Assembly: GCF_001729485.1 (NCBI RefSeq)
Contig: NZ_CP017157.1
Coordinates: forward strand, 372,001 to 436,000
Direction of reading: 5' to 3'
DNA length: 64,000 nt
From: Streptomyces lydicus
GTDB taxonomy: Bacteria; Actinomycetota; Actinomycetes; Streptomycetales; Streptomycetaceae
The stretch's first letter is position 1. The number at the start of each line of letters is the position of its first letter. Positions 51,850-62,092 of the stretch are shown here, piece after piece. The position numbers and the translations under genes were made by a program. The notes beneath the pieces were generated by a model. It worked only from the letters and a program-made list of their open reading frames with translations. It made no database searches and was not told the origin of the DNA.

Positions 51850-53234
51850 TGCAGCTCGCTCACCTGGCCGCCGCGCCGACCGCGCTGGCCCAGGAGGACC
51901 TGTCGATGTTCGGCCGCGACCCGTGGTGGCTGATCGTCATCAAGGCGGTCTTCTGCTTCGCGTTCCTGATGCTGACGGTGCTGTTCTCGATCGTCTGGGA
52001 GCGCAAGGTCGTCGCCTGGATGCAGCTGCGCATCGGCCCCAACAGGCACGGGCCCTGGGGGATGCTGCAGTCGCTGGCCGACGGCATCAAGCTGATGCTG
52101 AAGGAAGACCTGATCGTCAAGCGGGCCGACAAGGCGGTGTACATCCTCGCGCCGGTCGTGGCGGCCATCCCGGCTTTCATGGCGGTCGCGGTGATCCCCT
52201 TCGGGCCGGCCGACAACGAGGTGTCGATCTTCGGCGTCCGCACCCCGATGCAGCTGACCGACCTGCCGATCGGCATCCTCTACATCCTGGCGACGGCCTC
52301 GGTCGGCATCTACGGCATCGTGCTGGCGGGCTGGTCCTCCGGCTCGACGTACCCGCTGCTCGGCGGCCTGCGGTCGTGCGCGCAGATGATCTCGTACGAG
52401 ATCGCGATGGGCATGTCGTTCGCGGCGGTGTTCCTGTACTCCGGGTCGATGTCGACGTCGACCATCGTGGAGGCGCAGCAGGACCGCTGGTACGTGCTGC
52501 TGCTCCCGGTGTCCTTCATCATCTACATCGTCGCGATGGTGGGCGAGACCAACCGCGCGCCGTTCGACATGCCGGAGTCCGAGGGCGACCTCGTCGGCGG
52601 CTTCAACACCGAGTACTCGTCGATCAAGTTCGCGATGTTCATGCTCGCCGAGTACATCAACATGGTCACCGTCTCGGCGGTCGCGGTCACCCTCTTCCTC
52701 GGCGGCTGGAAGGCCCCCTGGCCCGTCTCCACGTTCTGGGCGGGCGCCAACCACGGGTGGTGGCCGCTGCTGTGGTTCGTCATCAAGGTGCAGCTGCTGC
52801 TGTTCTTCTTCATCTGGCTGCGCGGCACGCTCCCGCGGGTGCGCTACGACCAGTTCATGAAGCTGGGCTGGAAGGTCCTCATCCCCGTCTCGATGGTCTG
52901 GCTGATGCTGGTCGCCACCGTCCGGGCGCTGAAGAACGAGGGCTACGACTTCTCCCAGATCGTGCTGTACGTCGCCGGCGGCGCGGTGGCGCTGCTGCTG
53001 ATCTCCCTCGTCGTGGACTTCTTCCGGCGCGGTGAGGTGGCGGAGGAGACCGACGGAGACGGGGAGTTCGACCCGATGGCCGGCGGTTTCCCCGTACCGC
53101 CGCTGCCCGGACAGAGCCTGCCGCCGGTGCCGCGCCGACGGCCGCGCCGGGACCGGGAGTTGATTGTCAGTGGTCGGGTGGACACTGTCAGTGACGGAAA
53201 TGAGACCGACGGAAAGGGGGGCGACGGTGCCTGA
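51846..53234 (+). CDS. nuoH: NADH-quinone oxidoreductase subunit H
   Basis: A 462-residue NuoH membrane subunit with about eight helices. It forms the quinone entry: [20 protein letters not shown], then [20 protein letters not shown] with its acidic loop. A ~65-residue hydrophilic tail ([20 protein letters not shown] onward) extends beyond the usual end. It overlaps nuoG (ATGA) and the nuoI GTG (eight bases). Confidence 0.96.
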   Translation: MMQLAHLAAAPTALAQEDLSMFGRDPWWLIVIKAVFCFAFLMLTVLFSIVWERKVVAWMQLRIGPNRHGPWGMLQSLADGIKLMLKEDLIVKRADKAVYILAPVVAAIPAFMAVAVIPFGPADNEVSIFGVRTPMQLTDLPIGILYILATASVGIYGIVLAGWSSGSTYPLLGGLRSCAQMISYEIAMGMSFAAVFLYSGSMSTSTIVEAQQDRWYVLLLPVSFIIYIVAMVGETNRAPFDMPESEGDLVGGFNTEYSSIKFAMFMLAEYINMVTVSAVAVTLFLGGWKAPWPVSTFWAGANHGWWPLLWFVIKVQLLLFFFIWLRGTLPRVRYDQFMKLGWKVLIPVSMVWLMLVATVRALKNEGYDFSQIVLYVAGGAVALLLISLVVDFFRRGEVAEETDGDGEFDPMAGGFPVPPLPGQSLPPVPRRRPRRDRELIVSGRVDTVSDGNETDGKGGDGA

Positions 53235-53844
53235 GTTCCAGAACCCCGTGGCCGGCTTCGGCGTGACCTTCAAGGCCATGTTCAAGAAGCGGCTGACCGA
53301 GCAGTACCCGGAGGAGAAGAAGCCGACGGCGCCGCGTTTCCACGGCCGCCATCAGCTCAACCGCCATCCGGACGGGCTGGAGAAGTGCATCGGCTGCGAG
53401 CTGTGCGCCTGGGCCTGTCCGGCGGACGCGATCTACGTCGAGGGCGCGGACAACACCGACGAGGAGCGCTACTCCCCGGGCGAGCGGTACGGCCGCGTCT
53501 ACCAGATCAACTATCTGCGCTGCATCCTGTGCGGCCTGTGCGTCGAGGCGTGCCCGACCCGTGCGCTGACCATGACCAATGAGTACGAACTCGCCGACCG
53601 GTCCCGCGCCTCGCTCATCTACACCAAGGAAGAGCTGCTCGTCGGGCTGGCGGAGACGATGGTCGACTCGCCGCACGCGATCTACCCGGGCATGACGGAG
53701 AAGGACTACTACAACGGGCTGGTCACCGAGGCCGCCCCGGGGACGGTCCGTCAGGAGCCGGTCTCCAAGGGCGGGAAGCCGCAGGAGGCCGCCGCGACGA
53801 CCGGTCCGGCCGAGCCCGCGGCGCGGGAGGTGACCGAGCGATGA
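53227..53844 (+). CDS. nuoI: NADH-quinone oxidoreductase subunit I
   Basis: A 205-residue NuoI with two [4Fe-4S] ferredoxin motifs (N6a, N6b): Cys54/57/60/64 ([12 protein letters not shown]) and Cys99/102/105/109 ([12 protein letters not shown]). The GTG at 53227 follows AAAGGGGGG and starts [12 protein letters not shown], the normal N-terminus; an in-frame ATG at 53200 would add nine residues. The tail is Ala/Pro/Glu-rich. Confidence 0.95.
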   Translation: MPEFQNPVAGFGVTFKAMFKKRLTEQYPEEKKPTAPRFHGRHQLNRHPDGLEKCIGCELCAWACPADAIYVEGADNTDEERYSPGERYGRVYQINYLRCILCGLCVEACPTRALTMTNEYELADRSRASLIYTKEELLVGLAETMVDSPHAIYPGMTEKDYYNGLVTEAAPGTVRQEPVSKGGKPQEAAATTGPAEPAAREVTER

Positions 53845-54704
53845 GCACCCTCGCCGCCGCGGCCTCCACCGGTGAGGCCGTCCAGTTCTGGCTCCTGGGC
53901 ACGGTCGCCGTCATCGGCGCGCTGTGCACGATCCTGATGAAGCGGGCCGTGCACAGCGCCCTCTCGCTGGCCGGCACCATGATCGTCCTGGCGGTCTTCT
54001 ACCTCGCCAACGGGGCGTACTTCCTCGGCGTCGTCCAGATCGTCGTCTACACCGGCGCGATCATGATGCTGTTCCTCTTCGTCGTCATGCTGGTCGGCGT
54101 CACGGCCGCGGACTCCCTCAAGGAGACGCTCAAGGGCCAGCGCTGGCTCGCCGCCGGACTGGGCATCGGCTTCGGCATCCTGCTGATCGCCGGCATCGGC
54201 AACGCCTCGCTCAAGGAGTTCAACGGCCTGGGCGAGGCCAACGCCGGCGGCAATGTGCAGGGCCTGGCCGCGCTGATCTTCACCAAGTACGTCTTCGCCT
54301 TCGAAATCACCGGCGCCCTGCTGATCACCGCCGCCGTCGGCGCGATGGTGCTCACCCACCGGGAGCGCACGGAGCGCGCCAGGACGCAGCGCGAACAGTC
54401 CGAGGCGCGGATCCGCGAGGGCAAGCAGGTCCCGCCGCTGCCCGCGCCGGGTGTCTACGCCCGGCACAACGCCGTCGACATCCCGGGCCTGCTGCCCGAC
54501 GGCACCCCGTCCGACCTGACCGTCAGCCCGACGCTGCGCGAGCGCGGCCAGATCCGCGACGTCTCCGGTGAGTCGCTCGCCGAACTGAAGGCACTGGAGC
54601 GGCGCACCGAGGACTGGCTGGGGCGCACGTCCGGGGAGGAACCCCGGCCCTCGTCGTCCGGCGGTACGACGCCGACGGAGCGCAAGGAGGAGGCGAAGAA
54701 GTGA
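53841..54704 (+). CDS. nuoJ: NADH-quinone oxidoreductase subunit J
   Basis: A 287-residue NuoJ. Five helices lie in the first ~180 residues, including the conserved [18 protein letters not shown] (the pi-bulge helix). The remaining ~100 residues are a hydrophilic C-terminal extension ([17 protein letters not shown] onward), about half again the length of E. coli NuoJ. The ATG overlaps nuoI; the end overlaps nuoK (GTGA). Confidence 0.95.
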   Translation: MSTLAAAASTGEAVQFWLLGTVAVIGALCTILMKRAVHSALSLAGTMIVLAVFYLANGAYFLGVVQIVVYTGAIMMLFLFVVMLVGVTAADSLKETLKGQRWLAAGLGIGFGILLIAGIGNASLKEFNGLGEANAGGNVQGLAALIFTKYVFAFEITGALLITAAVGAMVLTHRERTERARTQREQSEARIREGKQVPPLPAPGVYARHNAVDIPGLLPDGTPSDLTVSPTLRERGQIRDVSGESLAELKALERRTEDWLGRTSGEEPRPSSSGGTTPTERKEEAKK

Positions 54705-55000
54705 ATCCCGTCTACTACCTCTACCTCGCCGCCCTGCTGTTCACCATCGGCGCGGCCGGGGTGCTGATCAGGCGGAACGCCATCGTGGTGTTCATGTGCA
54801 TCGAGCTGATGCTCAACGCCTGCAATCTCGCCTTCGTCACCTTCTCGCGGATGCACGGGAATCTGGACGGCCAGATCATCGCCTTCTTCACGATGGTCGT
54901 CGCCGCGGCCGAGGTCGTGGTCGGCCTGGCGATCATCGTGTCGATCTTCCGCACCCGTCATACGGCCTCGGTCGACGACGCCAGCCTGATGAAGCTGTAA
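54701..55000 (+). CDS. nuoK: NADH-quinone oxidoreductase subunit K
   Basis: A 99-residue NuoK with three helices and the two conserved membrane glutamates ([16 protein letters not shown] and [18 protein letters not shown]). It forms part of the proton path. The GTG start overlaps nuoJ; 13 bases separate it from nuoL. Confidence 0.97.
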   Translation: MNPVYYLYLAALLFTIGAAGVLIRRNAIVVFMCIELMLNACNLAFVTFSRMHGNLDGQIIAFFTMVVAAAEVVVGLAIIVSIFRTRHTASVDDASLMKL

Positions 55001-55013
55001 GGGGTCGCACAAA

Positions 55014-56897
55014 GTGGAGAACTTGATCGCGCTGCTCGTCGCGGCACCGCTGGTCGGTGCGGCCCTGCTGTTGTGCGGCGGCAAACGACTCGACCGCACC
55101 GGCCACTGGATCGGCACCCTCCTCGCGGTGGCGTCGTTCGCCGTCGGAGTGGCGCTCTTCGCCGACATGCTCGGCAGGAGCGCCGAGCACCGGGCGATGC
55201 ACCAGCACCTGTACACCTGGATCCCGGTCGGCGGCTTCCGCGCCGACGTGGCCTTCCAGCTCGACCAGCTGTCGATGACCTTCGTCCTGCTGATCACCGG
55301 TGTCGGATCGCTGATCCACATCTACTCGATCGGCTACATGGAGCACGACGAGCGGCGCCGCCGCTTCTTCGGCTACCTCAACCTCTTCCTCGCGGCGATG
55401 CTGCTGCTCGTCCTCGCCGACAACTACCTCCTGCTGTACGTCGGCTGGGAGGGCGTCGGCCTCGCCTCGTACCTCCTCATCGGGTTCTGGCAGCACAAGC
55501 CCAGCGCGGCCACCGCCGCCAAGAAGGCGTTCCTGGTCAACCGCGTCGGCGACATGGGCCTGTCCATCGCGATCATGTTGATGTTCACGACGTTCGGGAC
55601 GTTCGCCTTCGGCCCGGTGCTCGCCGCCACCGGCGACACCTCCGAGGGCAAGCTGACCGCCATCGGCCTGATGCTGCTGCTGGCCGCCTGCGGCAAGTCC
55701 GCCCAGGTGCCGCTGCAGTCCTGGCTCGGTGACGCGATGGAGGGCCCGACCCCGGTCTCCGCCCTCATCCACGCCGCCACCATGGTCACCGCCGGCGTCT
55801 ACCTCATCACCCGCTCCGGAGCCGTCTTCAACGCCGCACCGGACGCCCAGCTCGCGGTCGTCGTGGTCGGCGCGGTCACGCTCCTCTACGGTGCCGTCGT
55901 CGGTTGCGCCAAGGACGACATCAAGAAGGCGCTGGCCGGCTCGACGATGTCGCAGATCGGCTACATGGTCCTGGCCGCCGGCCTCGGCCCGATCGGCTAC
56001 GCCTTCGCGATCATGCACCTCGTCACCCACGGCTTCTTCAAGGCGGGCCTCTTCCTCGGCGCCGGTTCCGTGATGCACGGGATGAACGACGAGGTCGACA
56101 TGCGCAAGTACGGCGGCCTGCGCACGTACATGCCGGTCACGTTCCTCACCTTCGGCCTCGGCTATCTGGCGATCATCGGGTTCCCCGGCCTCTCCGGCTT
56201 CTTCTCCAAGGACAAGATCATCGAGGCGGCGTTCGCCAAGGGCGGCACCGAGGGCTGGATCCTCGGCGGCGCGGCCCTCCTCGGCGCCGCGGTCACCGCG
56301 TTCTACATGACCCGGGTGATGCTGATGACCTTCTTCGGCGAAAAACGCTGGGACCCGAAGGAGACCCACCCGCACGAGTCGCCGAAGGTCATGACGCTCC
56401 CGATGATCGTGCTGGCCGTCGGATCCGTCTTCGCGGGCGGCCTGTTCAGCATCAACGAGAGCTTCGTGACCTGGCTGGAGCCGGTCACCTCGTTCGCCCA
56501 CGGGCACTCCCCGGTCAGCGCCACCACCGTCACCGCCTCGACCGTCGTCGTGCTGCTCCTCGGCGTCGGCACCGCCTGGCTGATGTACGGCCGCAAACCC
56601 GTCCCGGCGCTCGCCCCGCGCGGTTCGCTGCTCACCCGCGCCGCCCGACGCGACCTCCTCCAGGACGACTTCAACGACCTCGTCTTCGTCCGCGGCGGCA
56701 CCCACCTCACGACCACGCTCGTCCAGCTCGACCGCTCCCTGGTGGACGGCGCGGTCAACGGCACGGCGGCGTCCATGGGCGGACTCTCCGGCCTGCTGCG
56801 CCGGTTGCAGACCGGCTTCGTCCGCTCGTACGCGGTCCAGATGCTGGGCGGGGCCGCCGTTCTCGTCGCCGCGACCCTGCTGATGAGGGGTGTCTGA
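55014..56897 (+). CDS. nuoL: NADH-quinone oxidoreductase subunit L
   Basis: A 627-residue antiporter-like subunit. Its signatures are [19 protein letters not shown] (with the key Glu), [20 protein letters not shown] and [20 protein letters not shown] (pumping Lys). A long lateral helix is expected at the C-terminal end after residue ~520. There is a GTG start 13 bases after nuoK. Confidence 0.97.
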   Translation: MENLIALLVAAPLVGAALLLCGGKRLDRTGHWIGTLLAVASFAVGVALFADMLGRSAEHRAMHQHLYTWIPVGGFRADVAFQLDQLSMTFVLLITGVGSLIHIYSIGYMEHDERRRRFFGYLNLFLAAMLLLVLADNYLLLYVGWEGVGLASYLLIGFWQHKPSAATAAKKAFLVNRVGDMGLSIAIMLMFTTFGTFAFGPVLAATGDTSEGKLTAIGLMLLLAACGKSAQVPLQSWLGDAMEGPTPVSALIHAATMVTAGVYLITRSGAVFNAAPDAQLAVVVVGAVTLLYGAVVGCAKDDIKKALAGSTMSQIGYMVLAAGLGPIGYAFAIMHLVTHGFFKAGLFLGAGSVMHGMNDEVDMRKYGGLRTYMPVTFLTFGLGYLAIIGFPGLSGFFSKDKIIEAAFAKGGTEGWILGGAALLGAAVTAFYMTRVMLMTFFGEKRWDPKETHPHESPKVMTLPMIVLAVGSVFAGGLFSINESFVTWLEPVTSFAHGHSPVSATTVTASTVVVLLLGVGTAWLMYGRKPVPALAPRGSLLTRAARRDLLQDDFNDLVFVRGGTHLTTTLVQLDRSLVDGAVNGTAASMGGLSGLLRRLQTGFVRSYAVQMLGGAAVLVAATLLMRGV

Positions 56898-56900
56898 GCC

Positions 56901-58559
56901 ATGTCGTTTCCCCTGCTGACGGCGACGGCCGTGGTACCGGCGGTCGGCGCGATCGCCACCGCCGCGCTGCCCGCCGCCAAGCGCACCGCCGCCAAATGGC
57001 TCGCGCTGCTCTTCTCGCTGATCACCTTCGTACTGGCCCTGGTCGTCGCCTTCCGCTTCGACCCCGGCGCCGGTGCCCCGTACCAGCTCACCGAATCCCA
57101 CGCCTGGATCCGGGACTTCGGAGTCCGCTACGAACTCGGCGTGGACGGCATCGCGGTCGCCCTGATCGCGCTCACCACCCTGCTGATCCCCTTCATCATC
57201 CTGGCGGGCTGGCACGACGCCGACCCCCTCGAAGAGGCCACCCCCAACCGCCGCTGGCGGCCCACCCAGGGCTTCTTCGCCCTGATCCTGGCCGTCGAGG
57301 CGATGGTGGTGCTCTCCTTCGAAGCCACCGACGTCTTCCTCTTCTACATCTTCTTCGAAGCCATGCTGATCCCGATGTACTTCCTCATCGGCGGCTTCGG
57401 GGACCGTGCGGGACGGGGCGGCGAGGAGGAGGCCGCGGGCCGCCGCTCGTACGCCGCGGTGAAGTTCCTGCTCTACAACCTCGCCGGCGGCCTGATCATG
57501 CTCGCCGCGGTGATCGGGCTGTACGCGGTCACCGCCGACCAGCTCGGCACCGGCACCTTCTCGCTGCAGCAGATCGTCGAGGCGCGCACCGCCGGCACGC
57601 TGAACATCGGCACCGGCACCGAACGGCTGCTCTTCCTCGGCTTCTTCTTCGCCTTCGCGGTGAAGGCGCCGCTGTGGCCGCTGCACACCTGGCTGCCCGG
57701 CGCCATGGGCGAGTCGACCTCACCGGTCGCCGTACTCATCACCGCGGTCGTCGACAAGGTCGGCACGTTCGCGATGCTCCGCTTCTGCCTCCAGCTCTTC
57801 CCGGAGGCCAGCAGCTGGGCCACCCCCGTCATCCTCGTCCTCGCGCTGATCAGCATCGTCTACGGCGCGCTGCTCGCGGTCGCCCAGCGGGACATCAAGC
57901 GTCTGATCGCGTACGCCTCGATCTCCCACTTCGGCTTCATCATCTTGGGCATCTTCGCCATGACGTCCCAGGGCCAGGGCGGCGCCACGCTCTACATGGT
58001 CAACCACGGCATCTCGACCGCCGCGCTGATGCTGGTGGCGGGCTTCCTGATCAGCCGCCGCGGCTCGCGGCTGATCGCGGACTACGGCGGCGTCCAGAAG
58101 GTCGCCCCGGTCCTCGCCGGCACGTTCCTCATCGGCGGTCTGGCCACCCTGTCGCTGCCCGGCCTGGCGCCGTTCGTCAGCGAATTCCTGGTCCTGGTCG
58201 GCACGTTCACCCGCTACCCGGTGATCGGCATCATCGCCACCCTCGGCATCGTCCTCGCCGCGCTCTACGTCCTCGTCCTCTACCAGCGGACGATGACCGG
58301 CCCGGTGAAGGCCGAGGTGACGAACATGCCCGACCTCAGGGTGCGGGAACTGGTCGTGGTGGCGCCGCTGATCGCGCTGCTGCTCTTCCTCGGGGTCTAC
58401 CCGAAGCCGCTCACCGACCTCGTCAACCCGGCGGTCCAGCACACCCTGTCCGTCGTCGACAAGAAGGACCCCAAGCCCACTGTGCAGGTGAACGCCGTAC
58501 CCGGTGAAGGCCGGCACGGCCACGCCGCGAACGATCAAGACGTGGAGGCCGCGAAGTGA
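56901..58559 (+). CDS. nuoM: NADH-quinone oxidoreductase subunit M
   Basis: A 552-residue antiporter-like subunit: FYIFFEAMLIPMYFLIGGFG (Glu), TWLPGAMGESTSPVAVLITA and AQRDIKRLIAYASISHFGFI (Lys). It has a 30-residue hydrophilic insert at ~170 (DRAGRGGEEEAAGRRS) and a charged tail. It begins three bases after nuoL and overlaps nuoN (GTGA). Confidence 0.97.
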   Translation: MSFPLLTATAVVPAVGAIATAALPAAKRTAAKWLALLFSLITFVLALVVAFRFDPGAGAPYQLTESHAWIRDFGVRYELGVDGIAVALIALTTLLIPFIILAGWHDADPLEEATPNRRWRPTQGFFALILAVEAMVVLSFEATDVFLFYIFFEAMLIPMYFLIGGFGDRAGRGGEEEAAGRRSYAAVKFLLYNLAGGLIMLAAVIGLYAVTADQLGTGTFSLQQIVEARTAGTLNIGTGTERLLFLGFFFAFAVKAPLWPLHTWLPGAMGESTSPVAVLITAVVDKVGTFAMLRFCLQLFPEASSWATPVILVLALISIVYGALLAVAQRDIKRLIAYASISHFGFIILGIFAMTSQGQGGATLYMVNHGISTAALMLVAGFLISRRGSRLIADYGGVQKVAPVLAGTFLIGGLATLSLPGLAPFVSEFLVLVGTFTRYPVIGIIATLGIVLAALYVLVLYQRTMTGPVKAEVTNMPDLRVRELVVVAPLIALLLFLGVYPKPLTDLVNPAVQHTLSVVDKKDPKPTVQVNAVPGEGRHGHAANDQDVEAAK

Positions 58560-60208
58560 GTTCCGTGGCAAGTGTCCACAGCCTGTGGACAGTGGCGGCC
58601 GGGGCGCCGGGCAAGATCCCCGGGCCGCACATCGAGTACGCCCAGCTGTCACCGACGCTGATCGTCCTCGGCGCGGCCGTGGCCGGCGTCCTGATCGAGG
58701 CTTTCGTGCCGCGCGCCGCCCGCTACTACTCCCAGCTGCTGCTGTCGCTGGTGGCGCTGGCCGCCGCGTTCGCCGCGGTGATCGGCCTGGCGGCCGGTGG
58801 CTTCGGCTCGTCCAAGGCACACATCGCCGCGATGGGCGCGATCGCCGTCGACGGGCCCGCGCTCTTCCTGCAGGGCACGATCCTGCTGGTCTCCCTGATC
58901 GCCGTCTTCACCTTCGCCGAGCGGCGGCTCGACCCGGCGGCGCACGGCAAGCGGGTGGACTCCTTCGCGGCCGAGCCCGCCGCCGTCCCCGGCGGAGCGG
59001 CCGAACAAGCCGCGGTGAAGGCCGGTTTCACCACCACCGAGGTCTTCCCGATCCTGCTCTTCGCGGTCGGCGGCATGCTGGTCTTTCCCGCGGCCAACGA
59101 CCTGCTGACGCTGTTCGTCGCCCTGGAGGTCTTCTCCCTCCCGCTGTACATCCTGTGCGCACTCGCCCGCCGCCAGCGGCTGCTCTCGCAGGAGGCCGCG
59201 GTCAAGTACTTCCTCCTCGGTGCCTTCTCCTCCGCCTTCCTCCTGTTCGGCGTCGCCCTGCTGTACGGCTACGCCGGGACCGTGACGTACGCCGGGATCG
59301 CCGAGGTGGTCTCGGACGGCGCCAAGCAGATCGATCCGGCGCTGGCCGGCACGATGGGCAATGACGCGCTGCTGCTGATCGGCGGGGCGCTGGTGCTGAT
59401 GGGGCTGCTGTTCAAGGTCGGTGCGGTCCCGTTCCACATGTGGACCCCGGACGTCTACCAAGGCGCCCCCACCCCGGTCACCGGCTTCATGGCGGCGGCC
59501 ACCAAGGTCGCTGCGTTCGGCGCGCTGCTGCGGCTGCTGTACGTCGTCCTGCCGGGCCTGCGCTGGGACTGGCGGCCGGTGATGTGGGGCGTCGCGATCA
59601 TCACCATGCTGGGCGGCGCCATCGTCGCCATCACCCAGACCGACATCAAGCGTCTGCTGGCGTACTCCTCCATCGCCCACGCCGGATTCATCCTCGCCGG
59701 TGTCATCGCCACCAGCGAGGACGGCGTCTCCTCGGTGCTCTTCTACCTGGGCGCCTACTCCTTCGTGACGCTCGGCGCCTTCGCCGTCGTCACCCTGGTG
59801 CGGGACGCGGGCGGCGAGGCCACCCAGCTGTCCAAGTGGGCCGGACTCGGCAGGCGTTCGCCCCTGGTGGCCGCGGTCTTCGCGGTGTTCCTGCTGGCGT
59901 TCGCCGGCATTCCGCTGACCTCCGGTTTCGCCGGAAAGTTCGCGGTCTTCAAGGCGGCCGCGCAGAGCGGTGCGGGCTGGCTGGTCGTGGTCGGTGTCAT
60001 CTCGTCCGCCATCGCCGCGTTCTTCTACATCCGCGTGATCGTCCTGATGTTCTTCAACGAGCCCAAGGCGGACGGCCCGACCGTCGCGGTGCCCAGCCCG
60101 CTGACGACCACCGCCATCGCCGTCGGCGTCACGGCCACGCTCGTCCTCGGCCTGGCGCCGCAGTACTTCCTCGATCTCGCCGGCCAGGCCGGCGTCTTCG
60201 TGCGCTGA
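58556..60208 (+). CDS. nuoN: NADH-quinone oxidoreductase subunit N
   Basis: A 550-residue antiporter-like subunit: EVFSLPLYILCALARRQ, HMWTPDVYQGAPTPVTGFMA and TQTDIKRLLAYSSIAHAGFI (Lys). A ~45-residue hydrophilic insert near residue 125 (RRLDPAAHGKRVDSFAAEP) links two helices. It is the last gene of the operon; a strong terminator follows. The first codons contain the perfect palindrome TGTCCACAG-C-CTGTGGACA (58573-58591). Confidence 0.97.
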   Translation: MSSVASVHSLWTVAAGAPGKIPGPHIEYAQLSPTLIVLGAAVAGVLIEAFVPRAARYYSQLLLSLVALAAAFAAVIGLAAGGFGSSKAHIAAMGAIAVDGPALFLQGTILLVSLIAVFTFAERRLDPAAHGKRVDSFAAEPAAVPGGAAEQAAVKAGFTTTEVFPILLFAVGGMLVFPAANDLLTLFVALEVFSLPLYILCALARRQRLLSQEAAVKYFLLGAFSSAFLLFGVALLYGYAGTVTYAGIAEVVSDGAKQIDPALAGTMGNDALLLIGGALVLMGLLFKVGAVPFHMWTPDVYQGAPTPVTGFMAAATKVAAFGALLRLLYVVLPGLRWDWRPVMWGVAIITMLGGAIVAITQTDIKRLLAYSSIAHAGFILAGVIATSEDGVSSVLFYLGAYSFVTLGAFAVVTLVRDAGGEATQLSKWAGLGRRSPLVAAVFAVFLLAFAGIPLTSGFAGKFAVFKAAAQSGAGWLVVVGVISSAIAAFFYIRVIVLMFFNEPKADGPTVAVPSPLTTTAIAVGVTATLVLGLAPQYFLDLAGQAGVFVR

Positions 60209-60229
60209 GCACCCGCAGCGCGGCACGGC

Positions 60230-60276
60230 AACGGCCGCCGTCCGGAACCCTCGGGGGGTTCCGGACGGCGGCCGTT
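60230..60276 (+). terminator. Terminator of the nuo operon
   Basis: A 21-bp perfect stem (60230-60250 and 60256-60276) with a five-base loop starts 22 bases after the nuoN stop. Confidence 0.93.
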
Positions 60277-60340
60277 CGCTGTGCCGGGGGCCGACGATCG
60301 CCGCCGGCCTCCGGACGGCCTCCGGCCCCTGACGGTCTAC

Positions 60341-60450
60341 TGCGCGGTGACCGTCTCCGGTGCGGTGGTGACCGTCTCCGGTGTGTTGACCGTCTCCCGC
60401 GCGTTGACGGGTCCGGTGTGTTGACGGATTCGGTGCGTTGACGGGTCCGG
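60341..60450 (+). repeat. Degenerate tandem repeat after nuo
   Basis: Repeated TGACCGTCTCCGGTG / GTTGACGGGTCCGGTG units of about 19-21 bases run over ~110 bases in the non-coding gap before the lipoprotein gene. The role is unknown; slippage expansion is likely. Confidence 0.6.
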
Positions 60451-60462
60451 TCCGGCTGGTGG

Positions 60463-60948
60463 TCAGCTCTTGGGCATGCCGCTCGGCAGCTCGGGCATGT
60501 CGGGGATCTTCACGCTGCCGTCGCTCGACTTGGTGTACTTCTCCGTGGGCCCGTTCTTCCAGTCGACCGTGAGGGTCTTGCCGTCCGAGCCGGGCTTGAG
60601 GGTGCCCATGGTGCGGGTGGTGTCCCCGTCCGTGCACTTGAGAGCGGCCATGGTCATCCCGGCCATCGACTGGACCTTGCCGAGGCAGGCCGACTTGTGA
60701 CCGTTGCTGAACGCGACGGTGCCCTTGGTGATCACCAGGATCAGCGGACTGCTGCTGGAGCCGCCCTTCCAGGCACCCTCCATCGCGTTGGGGCTCGCGG
60801 GCTTGTCGGCACCCCCCGGAGTCGACGGCGCGGCCTCCGGCGTCTTGCTCGGCTTGCTGTCGCTGCTGGTGTCGCCGCTGCTTCCGCAACCGCTGAGCAG
60901 CATGGCGGCGACGACTGCCGCCCCGGCGAACTGTGCTGCCTTGCGCAC
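60463..60948 (-). CDS. Lipoprotein of unknown function
   Basis: A 161-residue lipoprotein. The signal peptide runs into the lipobox LLSGC (Cys near residue 20), and a Ser/Pro/Thr-rich stalk follows (SSDSKPSKTPEAAPSTPGG). The folded part (about 60-160) has two cysteines that could form a disulfide (KSACLGKV, ALKCTDGD). The GTG at 60948 has GGAGGAG upstream; longer forms run into low-complexity DNA. Possibly a small extracellular binding domain. Confidence 0.8.
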   Translation of the reverse strand: MRKAAQFAGAAVVAAMLLSGCGSSGDTSSDSKPSKTPEAAPSTPGGADKPASPNAMEGAWKGGSSSSPLILVITKGTVAFSNGHKSACLGKVQSMAGMTMAALKCTDGDTTRTMGTLKPGSDGKTLTVDWKNGPTEKYTKSSDGSVKIPDMPELPSGMPKS

Positions 60949-61447
60949 GTGCGTCTCCTCCGTTGTGGGACAGGGAGACGTGAGGCTAGCAAGCGCCCCC
61001 GCCTCCTCCACTCCCTCACCCGAATTGCGGCAGCGCCGGTACGGACTTGGTGTGGGCCTGTGACGCAACAAGGGTGCGAACCGGGCAAAGGGGAGGTTAG
61101 GGGGTGTGCGGGTGGGGCGTGGGGGGCGAGGGGGGCGCGGGGGCGCAGTGGTCCCTTCACCTTCTTCGGGCTTCCCCCCCCGCCCCCGCCCCTCCCACCC
61201 CCACCCCTCACCACCCGCCACAGACCACAGACCACAGGCCCCACGGACCGCGGTCTCGCGGACCGCAGGCTCATAGCCCGTGGGTCACAGCCCCACCCCG
61301 GCCACCGGCCCCGCCCGTCGCCCCAACCCGATCACCGGCCCCCAACCACCACCCCCAACTCGATCACCGAAGCCGCGCCCCCCGCGTCCACTCCCACCAC
61401 CGAAGCCGCGCCCGCCGCCCCCAGCCGTGCCCCGGCGCTCGCGGGGG
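60949..61447. other. Low-complexity intergenic region
   Basis: Strongly strand-asymmetric G- or C-rich tracts (for example C-rich at 61170-61440), with short repeats such as ACCACAGACCACAG and ACCGAAGCCGCGCCC. No gene was recognised; it contains the promoter of the lipoprotein gene near its left end. Confidence 0.5.
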
Positions 61448-62092
61448 TTAGGAGCCCGCTGCTGCGCTTTTGTCGTGTTGTACGGCGCGGTAGGCGGCGT
61501 AGGCGGTCCACTCCTCTCTCGCGAGGCGTCTCAGGTCGCGGCGGAGCGGGCGGAAGCCGCCGCCGGGCAGGAGCTTGGTGTCCAGGTCTGTCGCCGAGGT
61601 GTACGCGGCCAGCAGCCGGGCGCGCCGGTCGGGGAGGTGGGCGTCGACCGCCGCTTTGAAGCGGGCGCGGGCCGGGCCGGTCAGGTCCACCGCGCCGGCC
61701 GGGAATCGCTCGTACGGGAAGAGGCCCAGGGCGCGTCGGGTCTCTCGGCGCAGCGCGCCGCGTTCCTCCAGGCGGCGCAGGCACAGCTCCTGGACACGAC
61801 GGCCGGAGCCGCGTACCCAGCGGTGGGCCTTGAGGCCCCGGCCGCCCTTGGCCGGGGCGGGCAGCGCCGCCAGGGCGCCGTCGAGTATCGGGTCGCCCAG
61901 GGGCAGCGGGTTGGTCACCGTGATCCGGTCGCCGTGCTCGGTGGCGATCCGGCCGGCCGCCTCCAGATCCGCCAGGGCGGCGCCCGCGAGCCCGTACCAG
62001 AGGTACTTCGGGAGGGTCAGCGGACGGCCGCGGACCGGATCGTGGGCGAGGAGGAACAGCTCCTCGGGGAGGGTGAGCGGGGCGTCGGTCAT
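61448..62092 (-). CDS. GPP34-family phosphoprotein
   Basis: A 214-residue protein of the GPP34/GOLPH3 family: LTLPEELFLLAHDPVRGRPL at the N-terminus, then YGLAGAALADLEAAGRI, LCLRRLEERGALRRETRRAL and the C-terminal LAREEWTAYAAYRAVQ helix. The eukaryotic relatives bind phosphatidylinositol-4-phosphate; the role in Streptomyces is not established. The ATG overlaps the stop of the fumarylacetoacetase gene (ATGA), so the two are coupled. Confidence 0.88.
   Translation of the reverse strand: MTDAPLTLPEELFLLAHDPVRGRPLTLPKYLWYGLAGAALADLEAAGRIATEHGDRITVTNPLPLGDPILDGALAALPAPAKGGRGLKAHRWVRGSGRRVQELCLRRLEERGALRRETRRALGLFPYERFPAGAVDLTGPARARFKAAVDAHLPDRRARLLAAYTSATDLDTKLLPGGGFRPLRRDLRRLAREEWTAYAAYRAVQHDKSAAAGS

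Noticed and set aside
58573-58591. Perfect palindrome TGTCCACAG-C-CTGTGGACA at the start of nuoN
   Set aside because: It lies in codons 6-12 of a real gene and is explained by coding sequence; no promoter is expected there. Kept only as a note.
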